NCBI RefSeq assembly: GCF_019857205.1
Contig: NZ_JAHWXO010000008.1
Location: forward strand, 1-64,000
Direction of reading: 5' to 3'
Source: Qipengyuania pacifica
GTDB taxonomy: Bacteria > Pseudomonadota > Alphaproteobacteria > Sphingomonadales > Sphingomonadaceae
DNA length: 64,000 nucleotides
The position numbers and the translations under genes are program-made. Under the pieces are notes generated by a model that saw only the letters and a program-made list of their open reading frames with translations, did no database searches and was not told where the DNA came from. Positions 33,976 to 43,493 of the stretch are shown one piece after another (within the stretch, counting starts at the first letter, position 1; the number at the start of each line of letters is the position of its first letter).

Positions 33976-35133
33976 TCAGGCAGCGGCGCGGTAGGCTTTT
34001 TCGTGCGCGGCCAAGAGCGCACTGACGGCACGGTCGATATCGGCCTCGGAAGTGGTTCGGCCAATCCCGATGCGAACGGACGACGAAGCCTCGTCAAAGG
34101 AAAGCCCTTGCGCCAACAGGACGTAAGACGGCTCGATGCTGCCCGAGTTGCAGGCGGAGCCTGTCGATGCCGATAGTTCGCCGCGGGCATGCAAGAGCAT
34201 GTCTTCCGCATTCACTCCCTCGGCCCTGAGGCTTGTGCAACCCGGGATGCGCTCGGCATGCGGATTGATAGTGAAAGGACATCCCTTCCTGGTGACCCGA
34301 TCTTCGAAAAGTCTTTGTAATGATTGAATATGTGTGCGTGCCGACTGGCCGTGGCGCTCGTAAAGCCGCGCCGCCGCTGCAAGCCCGGCGCAAAGCGGAA
34401 CCGGCACTGTACCGCTGCGTCCGAGAGGCTGCTGTCCACCGCCATCAAGCTGCGGAACGAGCCGTAACCGCGCGGCGCGCGACACGACAAGGCCGCCGAT
34501 GCCTTTTGGACCGTAGAACTTGTGACCGGAGAAACTCAGCAGATCGGCACCGGTATGGTTGAAGTCGACATCGATCTTTCCGACGGTCTGCGCCGCATCT
34601 GTGTGAAACAGGACACCTTGGCGATGACAGATTTCGGCAATCTCGCGCACGGGTTGAATGACGCCGGTTTCGTTGTTGGCGTGCATGACCGATACGAGCG
34701 CCGTGTCGGGCCTCAGGGCCTGCGCGATGGCTTCTGCGCGAACGCGGCCATCTGCCCCCGGTTTGACTTCGGTGACCTCGATCCCGGTTTTCACGAGCGA
34801 ACGGGCGGCCTCCAGCACGCATTTGTGCTCGATCGATGACACCACCAGATGGTTTCCGCGTCGTTCCGCTGAGCTCATGACACCTTTGATGGCGAGGTTG
34901 TTCGCCTCGGTTGCTCCGCTGGTGAAGAGGATTTCGTCCTCTCCGGCACCGAGCAGCGTTGCGAGCGCTTCGCGCGATCGTTCGACAATTTTCGAGGCCT
35001 GCAGGCCATGCGCATGATCCGAATGCGGATTGCCCCAGTCATTGCTCATCGCATCCGCCATCGCATCGATCACCGAGGGATCGACCGGAGTTGAGGCCAT
35101 GAAATCGAGATAGGCGGGGCCGGGTCTGCGCAA
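33976..35133 (-). CDS. sspA: SspA/DndA-like cysteine desulfurase
   Basis: This PLP enzyme of the IscS/NifS class has the cofactor lysine in SFSGHKFYGPKGIGG, the ATEANNLAIKG box and the persulfide-forming cysteine in SASTGSACNSGSIEPS. It supplies sulfur for DNA phosphorothioation. I chose the TTG at 35133 (385 residues) because GAAGG lies seven bases upstream and the YLDF motif then falls at residue 8 as in IscS; ATGs at 35196 and 35283 give longer N-termini without family match. It is the first gene of the minus-strand Ssp operon and diverges from trbB. Confidence 0.88.
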   Translation of the reverse strand: MRRPGPAYLDFMASTPVDPSVIDAMADAMSNDWGNPHSDHAHGLQASKIVERSREALATLLGAGEDEILFTSGATEANNLAIKGVMSSAERRGNHLVVSSIEHKCVLEAARSLVKTGIEVTEVKPGADGRVRAEAIAQALRPDTALVSVMHANNETGVIQPVREIAEICHRQGVLFHTDAAQTVGKIDVDFNHTGADLLSFSGHKFYGPKGIGGLVVSRAARLRLVPQLDGGGQQPLGRSGTVPVPLCAGLAAAARLYERHGQSARTHIQSLQRLFEDRVTRKGCPFTINPHAERIPGCTSLRAEGVNAEDMLLHARGELSASTGSACNSGSIEPSYVLLAQGLSFDEASSSVRIGIGRTTSEADIDRAVSALLAAHEKAYRAAA

Positions 35134-35375
35134 GGAACAACCTTCATTGAAATCGGTGCACCGATAAGACCAAACCTGGCCATGCAAAGCAACCATGATC
35201 GCGCGGCGTTGGAGCTTGGACGGCGGCGACCTTCCGATTTGGCCTTTTCCTTTCTTTCTTATTCTTCGCTCTTCTACCCTCATCGCAGATCGCTATTGCC
35301 TGAGGGCAAAGTAATGTCTTTTTGATCTGCCTCGCGAATGCAGCCGATGGTCGGTTGCCGCATCCGAGGCAGTCC
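35134..35375. promoter_or_regulatory. Divergent control region between the Ssp operon and trbB
   Basis: The Ssp operon leaves to the left and trb genes to the right, so both promoters must lie in these 242 bases. A pyrimidine-rich run (about 35242-35276) and an inverted CAGATC/GATCTG pair (near 35285 and 35331) are visible, but I cannot assign promoter boxes with confidence. Confidence 0.4.
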
Positions 35376-36356
35376 ATGAGGGTCATCCCCCTTCGATCCG
35401 AAGTCTCATCGCGCGGCGCGCGCATGCTGCGCACTGCGCTTGGCGGCGACATCGCCCGCTGGCTCGACGAGCCCGATGTCATCGAAGTCATGCTCAACCC
35501 CGACGGGCGTCTCTGGGTGGACCGGTTGGGCGAGGGTCTCGCGGCGAGCGAATGTCTGATGAGCGCAGCCGATGGCGAGCGGATCATCCGGCTGGTCGCC
35601 CATCATGTCGGCGCCGAGGTGCATGCAAGCGTACCGCGTGTGTCCGCCGAACTGCCGGAAGGCGGCGAGCGCTTCGAAGGTCTGCTGCCACCGGTGGTTG
35701 CCGCCCCGAGCTTCGCCATCCGCAAACCAGCCATCGCGGTGTTCTCGCTGGCCGATTACGTGACGACCGGGATCATGAGCAAATGGCAGGCCGAAGCGCT
35801 TGCCGGTGCGGTCGCTGCGAGAAAGAACATTCTGGTCGTCGGCGGCACCTCGACCGGCAAGACGACGCTCACCAATGCGTTGCTCGCCGAGGTCGCAGCC
35901 ACGTCCGACCGTGTCGTCCTCATCGAGGATACGCTGGAGCTGCAATGTGCAGCGCCCAATCTGGTATCGCTGCGAACCAAGGACGGCGTTGCGACTTTGT
36001 CCGATCTTGTCCGGTCGGCGCTGCGCCTGCGGCCCGATCGCATTCCCATCGGAGAGGTGCGCGGTGCCGAGGCGCTCGATCTGCTGAAAGCCTGGGGCAC
36101 CGGTCATCCAGGCGGGGTCGGCACGCTTCACGCCGGCTCGGCGCTTGGCACACTGCGGCGGCTCGAACAGCTTATCCAGGAAAGCGTGGTCACCGTGCCG
36201 CGCGCGCTGATCGCCGAGACCATCGATATTATCGCCGTGCTTGTGCGCGACGGCACCGGGCGGCGCCTTGCCGAACTCGCCGAGGTGCGCGGACTCGATG
36301 CCGCGGGCGAATACGTCCTCGCACCCCTTCCATCCACAACAGGAGACCATTCGTGA
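35376..36356 (+). CDS. trbB: TrbB, VirB11-like traffic ATPase
   Basis: This 326-residue hexameric ATPase powers the type IV secretion channel. Walker A is [15 protein letters not shown] (Gly156 onward), followed by the Asp box [10 protein letters not shown] and a Walker B-type segment in [19 protein letters not shown], with the His box [14 protein letters not shown]. The start at 35376 follows a GAGG; an upstream in-frame ATG at 35322 lies within the divergent promoter. Downstream trbC overlaps the stop. Confidence 0.92.
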   Translation: MRVIPLRSEVSSRGARMLRTALGGDIARWLDEPDVIEVMLNPDGRLWVDRLGEGLAASECLMSAADGERIIRLVAHHVGAEVHASVPRVSAELPEGGERFEGLLPPVVAAPSFAIRKPAIAVFSLADYVTTGIMSKWQAEALAGAVAARKNILVVGGTSTGKTTLTNALLAEVAATSDRVVLIEDTLELQCAAPNLVSLRTKDGVATLSDLVRSALRLRPDRIPIGEVRGAEALDLLKAWGTGHPGGVGTLHAGSALGTLRRLEQLIQESVVTVPRALIAETIDIIAVLVRDGTGRRLAELAEVRGLDAAGEYVLAPLPSTTGDHS

Positions 36357-36685
36357 CCCATATCTTTTCGCGGGCGCGACCGCGCCTGTCCGCTTTGATC
36401 GTTGGGAGCGTCATTGCGCTGGCATTTGCGGCGCCCGCCCAGGCCGCCGGCTCGTCGATGCCGTGGGAAGCGCCGCTCCAGGCGATCCTCGAATCAATCC
36501 AGGGCCCGGTCGCCAAGATTGTCGCGGTGATCATCATCATCGCCACCGGGCTGGCGCTCGCTTTCGGGGATACATCGGGAGGCTTCAGGCGCCTGATCCA
36601 GATCGTCTTCGGGCTTTCGATCGCCTTTGCCGCGTCCTCCTTCTTCCTTTCGTTCTTCTCCTTCGGCGGCGGAGCGCTGGTCTGA
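36353..36685 (+). CDS. trbC: TrbC, conjugative pilin (VirB2-like)
   Basis: This 110-residue pilin precursor has a long signal peptide ending APAQA, then two membrane segments (IVAVIIIIATGLALAFG and LIQIVFGLSIAFAASSFFLSFF). It is the substrate of TraF. The start is a GTG at 36353 with AGGAGA nearby upstream and a four-base overlap with trbB. Confidence 0.9.
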   Translation: MTHIFSRARPRLSALIVGSVIALAFAAPAQAAGSSMPWEAPLQAILESIQGPVAKIVAVIIIIATGLALAFGDTSGGFRRLIQIVFGLSIAFAASSFFLSFFSFGGGALV

Positions 36686-36960
36686 TGGACAGCGGTCAAT
36701 CTCCTCTGCCGAACGGCTTTGCTGTTCCAGTTCACCGGGCGCTGACCGAGCATATCCTGCTCGGCGGTGCGCCGCGCGGGCTCGCTATCGCCAATGCGAC
36801 GTTGGCGGGCGCAATCGGACTGGGTCTGCAGCTGTGGATCGCAGGCGCCGCGTTTTTCGCGCTCGGCCACATGGTCGCGGTCTGGGCCGCCCGGCACGAT
36901 CCTCAATTCGTCGATGTCGCGCGGCGGCATCTGCGGTTCCCCGCGCATCTGCAGGTCTGA
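36685..36960 (+). CDS. trbD: TrbD (VirB3-like)
   Basis: This 91-residue inner-membrane protein begins VPVHRALTEHILLGGAPRGLAIAN (after a short leader) with two adjacent membrane segments and ends in a short cytoplasmic tail, the VirB3 pattern. It assists TrbE assembly. The start is coupled to trbC by TGATG. Confidence 0.88.
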   Translation: MDSGQSPLPNGFAVPVHRALTEHILLGGAPRGLAIANATLAGAIGLGLQLWIAGAAFFALGHMVAVWAARHDPQFVDVARRHLRFPAHLQV

Positions 36961-36963
36961 GCC

Positions 36964-39426
36964 ATGCTGAGCTTGCGCGAATATCGGAACAAGGCCGACC
37001 GGCTTGCGGACTTCCTGCCATGGGCGGCGCTCGTCGCCCCCGGCGTCGTGCTCAACAAGGACGGCAGCTTCCAGCGCACGTCTCGCTTTCGCGGGCCGGA
37101 TCTCGACAGCGCGACCCCTGCCGAACTGGTTGCAACGACGGCGCGCCTGAACAGTGCGCTGCGCCGGCTCGGTTCGGGCTGGTCGATCTTCGTCGAGGCC
37201 GTGCGCCGTCCGGCACTGGATTATCCCGTCTGCGCATTTCCCGATCCGGCCTCGGCACTGGTCGAACGAGAGCGCGCCGCGCAGTTCGCAGAGGAGGGCG
37301 CGCATTTCGAGAGCCGCTATTTTCTGACCTTCCTATGGATGCCGCCTGCCGAGGATGCCGCGCGGGCTGAAAGCTGGCTCTACGAAGGAAAGGCCGAGAA
37401 AGGCGTGGATCCGCGCGAGCTTCTCGAGGGCTTCGCCGATCGGACCGACCGGCTGCTGCGCCTGTTCGAAGGGTTCTTTCCTGAGGTCCAATGGCTCGAT
37501 GATGGCGAGACCCTGAGCTATCTTCACAGCTGCATCTCGACGCGACTGCACGATGTACGCGTTCCCGAAACCCCGATGCATCTCGATGCGCTGCTTGCCG
37601 ACGAGCCGCTGACCGGCGGTCTCGAACCGCGCCTGGGTGCGGCCCATCTGCGGACACTGACCGTGATCGGCTTTCCGAGCGCGACATTCCCCGGCCTGCT
37701 CGATGAACTCAATGCGCTAGGCTTTGCCTATCGCTGGTCGACGCGGGCAATCATGCTCGACAAATCCGATGCGACGAAGCTGCTTTCGAAAATTCGCCGC
37801 CAGTGGTTCGCCAAGCGCAAATCGGTCGCCGCGATCCTCAAGGAAGTGATGACCAACGAGGCTTCGGTGCTGGTCGACAGCGATGCCGCCAACAAGGCCG
37901 AGGATGCCGATGCCGCGCTGCAGGAGCTGGGCGCCGACCATGTCGGGCTCGCGCTGGTCACCGCGACCGTTACGGTGTGGGACGAGGAACCGGCGCTTGC
38001 CGCCGAGAAGCTGCGGCTGGTCGAAAAGGTCATCCAGGGCCGCGATTTTACCTGCGTGACCGAAGGCATGAATGCGATCGAGGCCTGGCTCGGATCGCTG
38101 CCCGGCCATGTCTATGCCAATGTTCGCCAGCCTCCGGTCTCTACCCTGAACCTCGCGCATATGATGCCGCTTTCGGCGGTGTGGGCCGGACCCGAACGCG
38201 ATGCGCATTTTGACGCGCCGCCGCTGTTTTACGCAAAGACCGAAGGCTCGACCCCATTTCGCTTTGCGCTTCATGTCGGCGATGTCGGACACAGCCTCGT
38301 CGTCGGTCCGACCGGGGCGGGCAAGTCGGTGTTGCTGGCGATGATGGCGATGCAGTTTCGCCGATATGCCGGGTCGCAGATTTTCGCTTTCGATTTCGGC
38401 GGCTCGATCCGTGCGGCGGCGCTCGCCTGCGGCGGCGACTGGCAGGATCTGGGATCGAGTCTTTCCGAGGACAGCGATGAGGCGGTCCTGCTGCAACCGC
38501 TGGCGCGGATCGATGAGCCGGCGGAGCGGAACTGGGCCTCAGAATGGCTCCAGGCGATCCTCGCTGCGGAGGGCGTCACAGTCGATCCGGAGACCAAGGA
38601 CCGTCTGTGGTCGGCGCTGAGCTCGCTGGCGAGCGCGCCGGTCGCCGAACGCACGCTCACCGGGCTCGCTGTTCTTTTGCAATCACAGGCATTGAAGCAG
38701 GCGCTTGCCCCCTACTGCGTCGGTGGGCCGTTCGGACGGCTGCTCGATGCCGAGTGCGAACGGCTGGGCGAAGCGAGTTTCCAGGCGTTCGAGACCGAAG
38801 GGCTGACCGGATCGGCGGCTGCGCCTGCCGTGCTGTCCTATCTGTTTCACAGGATCGAAGGACGCCTTGATGGCTCGCCGACGCTCATCATCATCGACGA
38901 AGGCTGGCTGGTGCTCGACAGTCCAGCTTTTGCCGCGCAATTGCGCGAATGGCTCAAGACCCTGCGCAAGAAGAATGCGAGCGTCGTTTTCGCCACCCAA
39001 AGCCTTGCCGATATCGAGACCTCGGCAATCGCGCCCGCGATTATCGAAAGCTGCCCGACGCGCATCTTCCTGCCCAATGACCGGGCAGTCGAACCCCAGA
39101 TTTTGGGTATCTATCGCCGCTTCGGACTGAACGACCGCCAGATTGAAATCCTCAGCCGGGCAACGGCCAAGCGCGATTATTACTGTCAGTCCTCTCGCGG
39201 CAATCGCCTGTTCGAACTGGGCCTTGGCGAAGTGGCGCTCGCCTTTACCGCCGCATCTTCCAAGAGCGACCAGCTCACCATTTCCCGCATCGTCGAAGAG
39301 CAAGGCCGGAGCGGCTTTGCCGCGCACTGGCTGCGGCATCGCGGCCTCGACTGGGCCGCCGAATTGCTCGGCAACAATGCGCACTCTTCCGACCCCCCAA
39401 GCCCCCCAGAAGGAGACCTGAAATGA
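36964..39426 (+). CDS. trbE: TrbE, VirB4-like conjugation ATPase
   Basis: This 820-residue cytoplasmic ATPase has an N-terminal CagE/TrbE domain (to about residue 420) and a C-terminal P-loop domain with Walker A in VGPTGAGKSVLLAMM (about residue 447) and Walker B in LIIIDEGWLVLDSP. It drives pilus assembly and substrate transfer. It follows trbD by three bases and overlaps trbJ by four. Confidence 0.93.
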   Translation: MLSLREYRNKADRLADFLPWAALVAPGVVLNKDGSFQRTSRFRGPDLDSATPAELVATTARLNSALRRLGSGWSIFVEAVRRPALDYPVCAFPDPASALVERERAAQFAEEGAHFESRYFLTFLWMPPAEDAARAESWLYEGKAEKGVDPRELLEGFADRTDRLLRLFEGFFPEVQWLDDGETLSYLHSCISTRLHDVRVPETPMHLDALLADEPLTGGLEPRLGAAHLRTLTVIGFPSATFPGLLDELNALGFAYRWSTRAIMLDKSDATKLLSKIRRQWFAKRKSVAAILKEVMTNEASVLVDSDAANKAEDADAALQELGADHVGLALVTATVTVWDEEPALAAEKLRLVEKVIQGRDFTCVTEGMNAIEAWLGSLPGHVYANVRQPPVSTLNLAHMMPLSAVWAGPERDAHFDAPPLFYAKTEGSTPFRFALHVGDVGHSLVVGPTGAGKSVLLAMMAMQFRRYAGSQIFAFDFGGSIRAAALACGGDWQDLGSSLSEDSDEAVLLQPLARIDEPAERNWASEWLQAILAAEGVTVDPETKDRLWSALSSLASAPVAERTLTGLAVLLQSQALKQALAPYCVGGPFGRLLDAECERLGEASFQAFETEGLTGSAAAPAVLSYLFHRIEGRLDGSPTLIIIDEGWLVLDSPAFAAQLREWLKTLRKKNASVVFATQSLADIETSAIAPAIIESCPTRIFLPNDRAVEPQILGIYRRFGLNDRQIEILSRATAKRDYYCQSSRGNRLFELGLGEVALAFTAASSKSDQLTISRIVEEQGRSGFAAHWLRHRGLDWAAELLGNNAHSSDPPSPPEGDLK

Positions 39427-40169
39427 CCCGTCTAAGAATTGTCCGCAGCATCGCCATGGGCACCGCGCTCGCCATGGCGAGTACGAGCGCCTTGGTATCA
39501 TCGCCCGCACACGCCCAGTTCGGCGGAATCGTCTACGATCCGTCCAATTACGCGCAGAACGTCCTGACCGCTGCGCGCACGCTCGAGCAGATCAACAACC
39601 AGATACGCATGCTCCAGAACCAGGCGGACTCGCTCATCAACGAAGCGAGAAATCTCGAAAGCCTGCCGCTCACGCTCGTGCAGCCCTTGCAGGACCAGAT
39701 CCAGCAGACCCAGCGACTGCTGAACGAAGCCCAGCGCATCGCCTACGATGTCCGCACCATCGAGGGCGCTTTCGACCTCCACTACAAGAACGTTCCGCTC
39801 GGTGCCTCGCAGCGGGCGATGGTCGACGGCGCCGAGGCGCGCTGGCAAAACAGCGTGGCGGCCTTCGAAGATGCCCTCAAGGTCCAGGCGGGCACAGTTG
39901 CCAATATCGACGGTTCGCGCGAAGCGCTCGGCAGCCTCGTTTCGGCGAGCCAGTCCGCCACGGGTGCCTTGCAGGCAGCACAGGCTGGCAACCAGCTGCT
40001 GGCATTGCAGGCCCGCCAGCTGGCCGACCTGACCGCCACGCTCGCCGCTACTGGCAGGGCGCAGGCGCTCGATGCGGCCGAGCGCGCGGCGGCCAAGGCG
40101 CAGGCGCGCGAACAGCTGAGGCGGTTTCTCGCTATTCGTCCGCGCTATCTGCCCGGCGGATCGGACTGA
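39423..40169 (+). CDS. trbJ: TrbJ (VirB5-like)
   Basis: This 248-residue periplasmic protein has a signal peptide ending SSPAHAQ and then a long helical, Gln-rich coiled-coil region (ARTLEQINNQIRMLQNQADSL), the TrbJ/VirB5 pattern. VirB5-type proteins sit at the pilus tip or assist its assembly. It is coupled to trbE by ATGA. Confidence 0.9.
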   Translation: MTRLRIVRSIAMGTALAMASTSALVSSPAHAQFGGIVYDPSNYAQNVLTAARTLEQINNQIRMLQNQADSLINEARNLESLPLTLVQPLQDQIQQTQRLLNEAQRIAYDVRTIEGAFDLHYKNVPLGASQRAMVDGAEARWQNSVAAFEDALKVQAGTVANIDGSREALGSLVSASQSATGALQAAQAGNQLLALQARQLADLTATLAATGRAQALDAAERAAAKAQAREQLRRFLAIRPRYLPGGSD

Positions 40170-40175
40170 TCCGCG

Positions 40176-40502
40176 ATGGACACCAAGCTCCTCGCGCGCA
40201 CCGGTGCCGCTGTGTTCGTCGGTCTCGCCATCGCGATGACGATCGTACAGCTGCGCGAGGAGCCCGCGCCGGTGCGGCAAGCCGACCGGCGCATATGGGT
40301 GCCCGACGGCGATCCGCTGCCGGCACAGCTGAGGGTTTGCGCTCAAATGGGCGAACTGGCGCTGTCCTCGCCCGATTGCCGCGCCGCCTGGGCCGAGAAG
40401 CGCCGCCGCTTCTTCGGCGTCGATCACCCCGAGGCTTATTCCGGGATCGGCGATCGGGCGTTGCCTGGGTCCTCTTCCGGCGAAGCGCGAGGGGAGGACT
40501 GA
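40176..40502 (+). CDS. TrbK-alt, putative entry-exclusion protein
   Basis: This 108-residue protein has one N-terminal membrane segment (AAVFVGLAIAMTIVQL) and a periplasmic part with two cysteines and a CRAAWAEKRRRFFG box, typical of the TrbK-alt family between trbJ and trbL. It is thought to block entry of a second copy of the element. It replaces the lipoprotein TrbK of IncP plasmids. Confidence 0.82.
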   Translation: MDTKLLARTGAAVFVGLAIAMTIVQLREEPAPVRQADRRIWVPDGDPLPAQLRVCAQMGELALSSPDCRAAWAEKRRRFFGVDHPEAYSGIGDRALPGSSSGEARGED

Positions 40503-40503
40503 C

Positions 40504-41817
40504 ATGGGCGGCACGGGCGTCGTCGATCGCTTTCTGGCGATCTTCTCGCAATATATCGACAGCGGCTTCGGGCTGCTTTCGGGCGAAGTGGCGTTCATCG
40601 CGACCACGCTGATCGTGATCGATGTCACGTTGGCGGCCCTGTTCTGGAGCTGGGGCGCGAACGACGACATCATCGCCCGGCTCGTCAAGAAGACGCTCTT
40701 TGTCGGGATCTTTGCCTACATCATCGGCAACTGGAGCGCGCTCGCCAACATCGTGTTCAACAGCTTTGCCGGGCTAGGCCTGAAGGCGAGCGGCTCGGGG
40801 CTCGGCGCGGGCGATCTGTTGCAGCCGGGAAGGGTGGCGCAGGTCGGCATCGATGCCGCCTGGCCGCTCCTCGAATCGATTGCCGATTTGATGGGCTATG
40901 TCGGCTTCTTCGAGAATTTTCTGCAGATCATCATCCTGCTTGTCGCCTGGGCGATTGTTATCATCGCCTTCTTCATTCTCTCCATCCAGCTGTTCGTCAC
41001 CCTGATCGAGTTCAAGCTGACGACCTTGGCGGGTTTCGTGCTCATTCCCTTTGGCCTGTTCGGCAAGACCGCTTTCCTCGCCGAACGCGTGCTCGGCAAT
41101 GTGGTCTCGTCGGGGATCAAGGTGCTCGTTCTTGCCGTCATCATCGGCATCGGTTCGACGCTCTTCGCCGAATTCACCGGCGCCATCCCCGGCGAGCCGA
41201 CCATCGAGGATGCGCTTGCCATCGTGCTCGCCAGCCTCACCCTACTCGGTCTCGGTATTTTTGGGCCAGGCATTGCCAATGGCATAGTTGCGGGCGGTCC
41301 GCAGCTCGGCGCAGGCGCTGCCGCAGGCACCGCGCTTCTGGCAAGCGGCGCTGCGGTCGGCGGCGTGGCCGGTGCCAAGCTCGCTGGCGGCGCGGTCGCC
41401 AGTGCAGCCTCTTCCGTCGCGCAAGGCACCTCACGCGCCGCCGGAGGTGCGACCATGGCCTATGCGACCGGTTCGGCGGGCAAGAGCGGCGGCGCCGCAG
41501 TTGCGGGCGGAATGGCGGGTGTTGGCCGCGCAGCAGGGGGAGCGGCAATGTCTCCGCTGCGCAAGGCGGCAGACAGCGCCAGGAGCAATTTCCGCGAGGG
41601 CGCGCGTGCATCGGTCGGGAATATGGGTGGGCGCATCTTGCCCGCTTCCGGTGCATCGTCACCAGATCCGGAACAGACAAACGGCCCGCCAGCCTGGGCG
41701 CGGTCCATGAAGCACAGGCAGAGCCTTGGCCATTCGGCCTCGCTTGCCGCGCACACCGTGCGTGCCGGCGACGGCTCCGGCGCAGGCGCTTCCATCGACA
41801 CCAAAGAGAAGGATTAG
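40504..41817 (+). CDS. trbL: TrbL (VirB6-like) channel protein
   Basis: This 437-residue polytopic inner-membrane protein has about six membrane segments in residues 25-265 and a Gly/Ala/Ser-rich cytoplasmic tail, as in TrbL. It forms part of the inner-membrane channel. The gene starts two bases after trbK-alt and is followed six bases on by trbF. Confidence 0.9.
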   Translation: MGGTGVVDRFLAIFSQYIDSGFGLLSGEVAFIATTLIVIDVTLAALFWSWGANDDIIARLVKKTLFVGIFAYIIGNWSALANIVFNSFAGLGLKASGSGLGAGDLLQPGRVAQVGIDAAWPLLESIADLMGYVGFFENFLQIIILLVAWAIVIIAFFILSIQLFVTLIEFKLTTLAGFVLIPFGLFGKTAFLAERVLGNVVSSGIKVLVLAVIIGIGSTLFAEFTGAIPGEPTIEDALAIVLASLTLLGLGIFGPGIANGIVAGGPQLGAGAAAGTALLASGAAVGGVAGAKLAGGAVASAASSVAQGTSRAAGGATMAYATGSAGKSGGAAVAGGMAGVGRAAGGAAMSPLRKAADSARSNFREGARASVGNMGGRILPASGASSPDPEQTNGPPAWARSMKHRQSLGHSASLAAHTVRAGDGSGAGASIDTKEKD

Positions 41818-41823
41818 CTTCCA

Positions 41824-42504
41824 ATGTTCAAACGGCCTTCGATCCGGTACGCAAAGACGCCTCAAGCAGAGACGCCCTACCAGCGCGCGGCGCAGGTCTG
41901 GGACGAGCGCATCGGCTCGGCCCGCGTCCAGGCAAAGAGCTGGCGTTATGCCTTTTTCGGCGCGCTCGGCCTGTCCGCCGTGCTGACCGGCGGTCTCCTG
42001 TGGCAGAATGCACGCGGCACCATCGTTCCATGGGTGGTCGAGGTCGACAGGCTGGGCGAGGCCCGCACCGTTGCTCCCGCTGCCGCGGATTTCGAGCCGA
42101 CCGATCCGCAAATCGCCTTCCACCTTGCCCGCTTTATTGAGCATGTCCGCGCCATCCCCGACGATCCTATTGTGGTGCGCGAGAACTGGCTCAGAGCCTA
42201 CCAGTTCGCCAGCGACAAGGGTGCCTTGGCGCTCAACGATTATGCGCGGGCCAACGACCCGTTCGCGAACATTGGCCGCGAACAGGTGGCGGTCGATGTC
42301 ACCAGCGTGATCCGCGCCTCGCCGCGCAGCTTCCGCGTGGCCTGGGTCGAGCGGCGCTACCGCGACGGCGCGCTCGCTGAAACCACTCGCTGGACCGCCA
42401 TTCTCGGCGTTGCCGTCCAGCCTCCCCGAACACCCGACGCGCTCACCAGCAATCCGCTCGGAATCTTCGTCACATCGATCAACTGGTCAAAGGAGCTTGG
42501 CTGA
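41824..42504 (+). CDS. trbF: TrbF (VirB8-like)
   Basis: This 226-residue bitopic protein has a cytoplasmic N-terminus (TPYQRAAQVWDERIGSARVQAKSWR), one membrane segment (about residues 42-60) and a VirB8-like periplasmic domain. It scaffolds the inner-membrane complex. Its stop overlaps the trbG start by one base (TGATG). Confidence 0.9.
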   Translation: MFKRPSIRYAKTPQAETPYQRAAQVWDERIGSARVQAKSWRYAFFGALGLSAVLTGGLLWQNARGTIVPWVVEVDRLGEARTVAPAAADFEPTDPQIAFHLARFIEHVRAIPDDPIVVRENWLRAYQFASDKGALALNDYARANDPFANIGREQVAVDVTSVIRASPRSFRVAWVERRYRDGALAETTRWTAILGVAVQPPRTPDALTSNPLGIFVTSINWSKELG

Positions 42505-43493
42505 TGACCCACCTACTTGCATTCTTCCGTCCGGCGCTGCTCGCAGCCGGCCTTCTGCTCTTTGCCGGGTCGCCGGCAGTCGCGACGCCTGCTCCGCAGG
42601 CACAGGCCGCATCGCGCGCGATCGCGGCCATCGGCATCTCCGATGCATCCCGCCTTGTTCAGGCCCTTGCATATGCCACCACTCCCTCGCGGCAGGCCTC
42701 CCCCACCGCCGCGCGCCGCTCCCCTGCCTCTGACCCCGAGGGGCATGTGGGAGCGGCGAATGAGGCCGCCAGGATCGAACCGGACAATGCAGGATTCGAC
42801 AATGCCATCCAGCGCTATGCCTATCGCGAAGGTGCATTGTTCCAGGTCTACGCAAAGCCCGGGCAAGTAACCGACATCGCCTTGCAGGAAGGCGAAACGC
42901 TGGTTGGCCCCGGACCGGTCGCTGCGGGTGATACCGTACGCTGGATGATCGGCGACACGCTGAGCGGCTCGGGAGCAACGCAGCGGGTTCATATCCTCAT
43001 CAAACCGACGCGGCCCGATATCGCCACCAATCTGGTCATCAATACCGACCGCCGCACCTACCACATCGAACTGCGCGCCAACCCGAACATCTATATGGCC
43101 TCGGTCAGCTGGTCCTATCCGGCAGACGAACTGATCGCGCTGCGCCGCGAAGAAGAGCGAGCGGTACGAGCCGCACCGGTCACCGAGGGGTTCACTCTGG
43201 AGGCGCTCAATTTCGATTACCGCATCTCGGGAGATGAGCCCGGCTGGCGGCCCATTCGCGTCTTCGACGACGGACGACGGACCCTGGTCGAGTTTCCACC
43301 CGACATCGCCCGGGGCGAAATGCCCCCATTCTTCGTGGTGGGCGCCGATGGCGCAGCCGAGCTGGTCAATTACCGGGTCTCCGGGCGCTATCTCATCATC
43401 GACCGTCTCTTCCACAAGGCCGAACTGCGCCTCGGTGCCGGTCGCAGACAGGTCCGCGTGAAGATTGAAAACCGCAAGCGGGGCCGGTCGTGA
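42504..43493 (+). CDS. trbG: TrbG (VirB9-like)
   Basis: This 329-residue periplasmic/outer-membrane protein has a signal peptide (ending about AVATPAPQAQA), a Pro-rich linker and a VirB9/CagX domain (TNLVINTDRRTYHIELRAN, YMASVSWSYP, ENFDYRISG-like box). It forms the outer-membrane core complex with TrbI. Confidence 0.9.
   Translation: MTHLLAFFRPALLAAGLLLFAGSPAVATPAPQAQAASRAIAAIGISDASRLVQALAYATTPSRQASPTAARRSPASDPEGHVGAANEAARIEPDNAGFDNAIQRYAYREGALFQVYAKPGQVTDIALQEGETLVGPGPVAAGDTVRWMIGDTLSGSGATQRVHILIKPTRPDIATNLVINTDRRTYHIELRANPNIYMASVSWSYPADELIALRREEERAVRAAPVTEGFTLEALNFDYRISGDEPGWRPIRVFDDGRRTLVEFPPDIARGEMPPFFVVGADGAAELVNYRVSGRYLIIDRLFHKAELRLGAGRRQVRVKIENRKRGRS

Noticed and set aside
22615-35133. 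SspE effector in the phosphorothioation operon
   Set aside because: No protein of the operon shows a DUF262-type SspE layout; the effector role fits the helicase and SMC-like genes instead.
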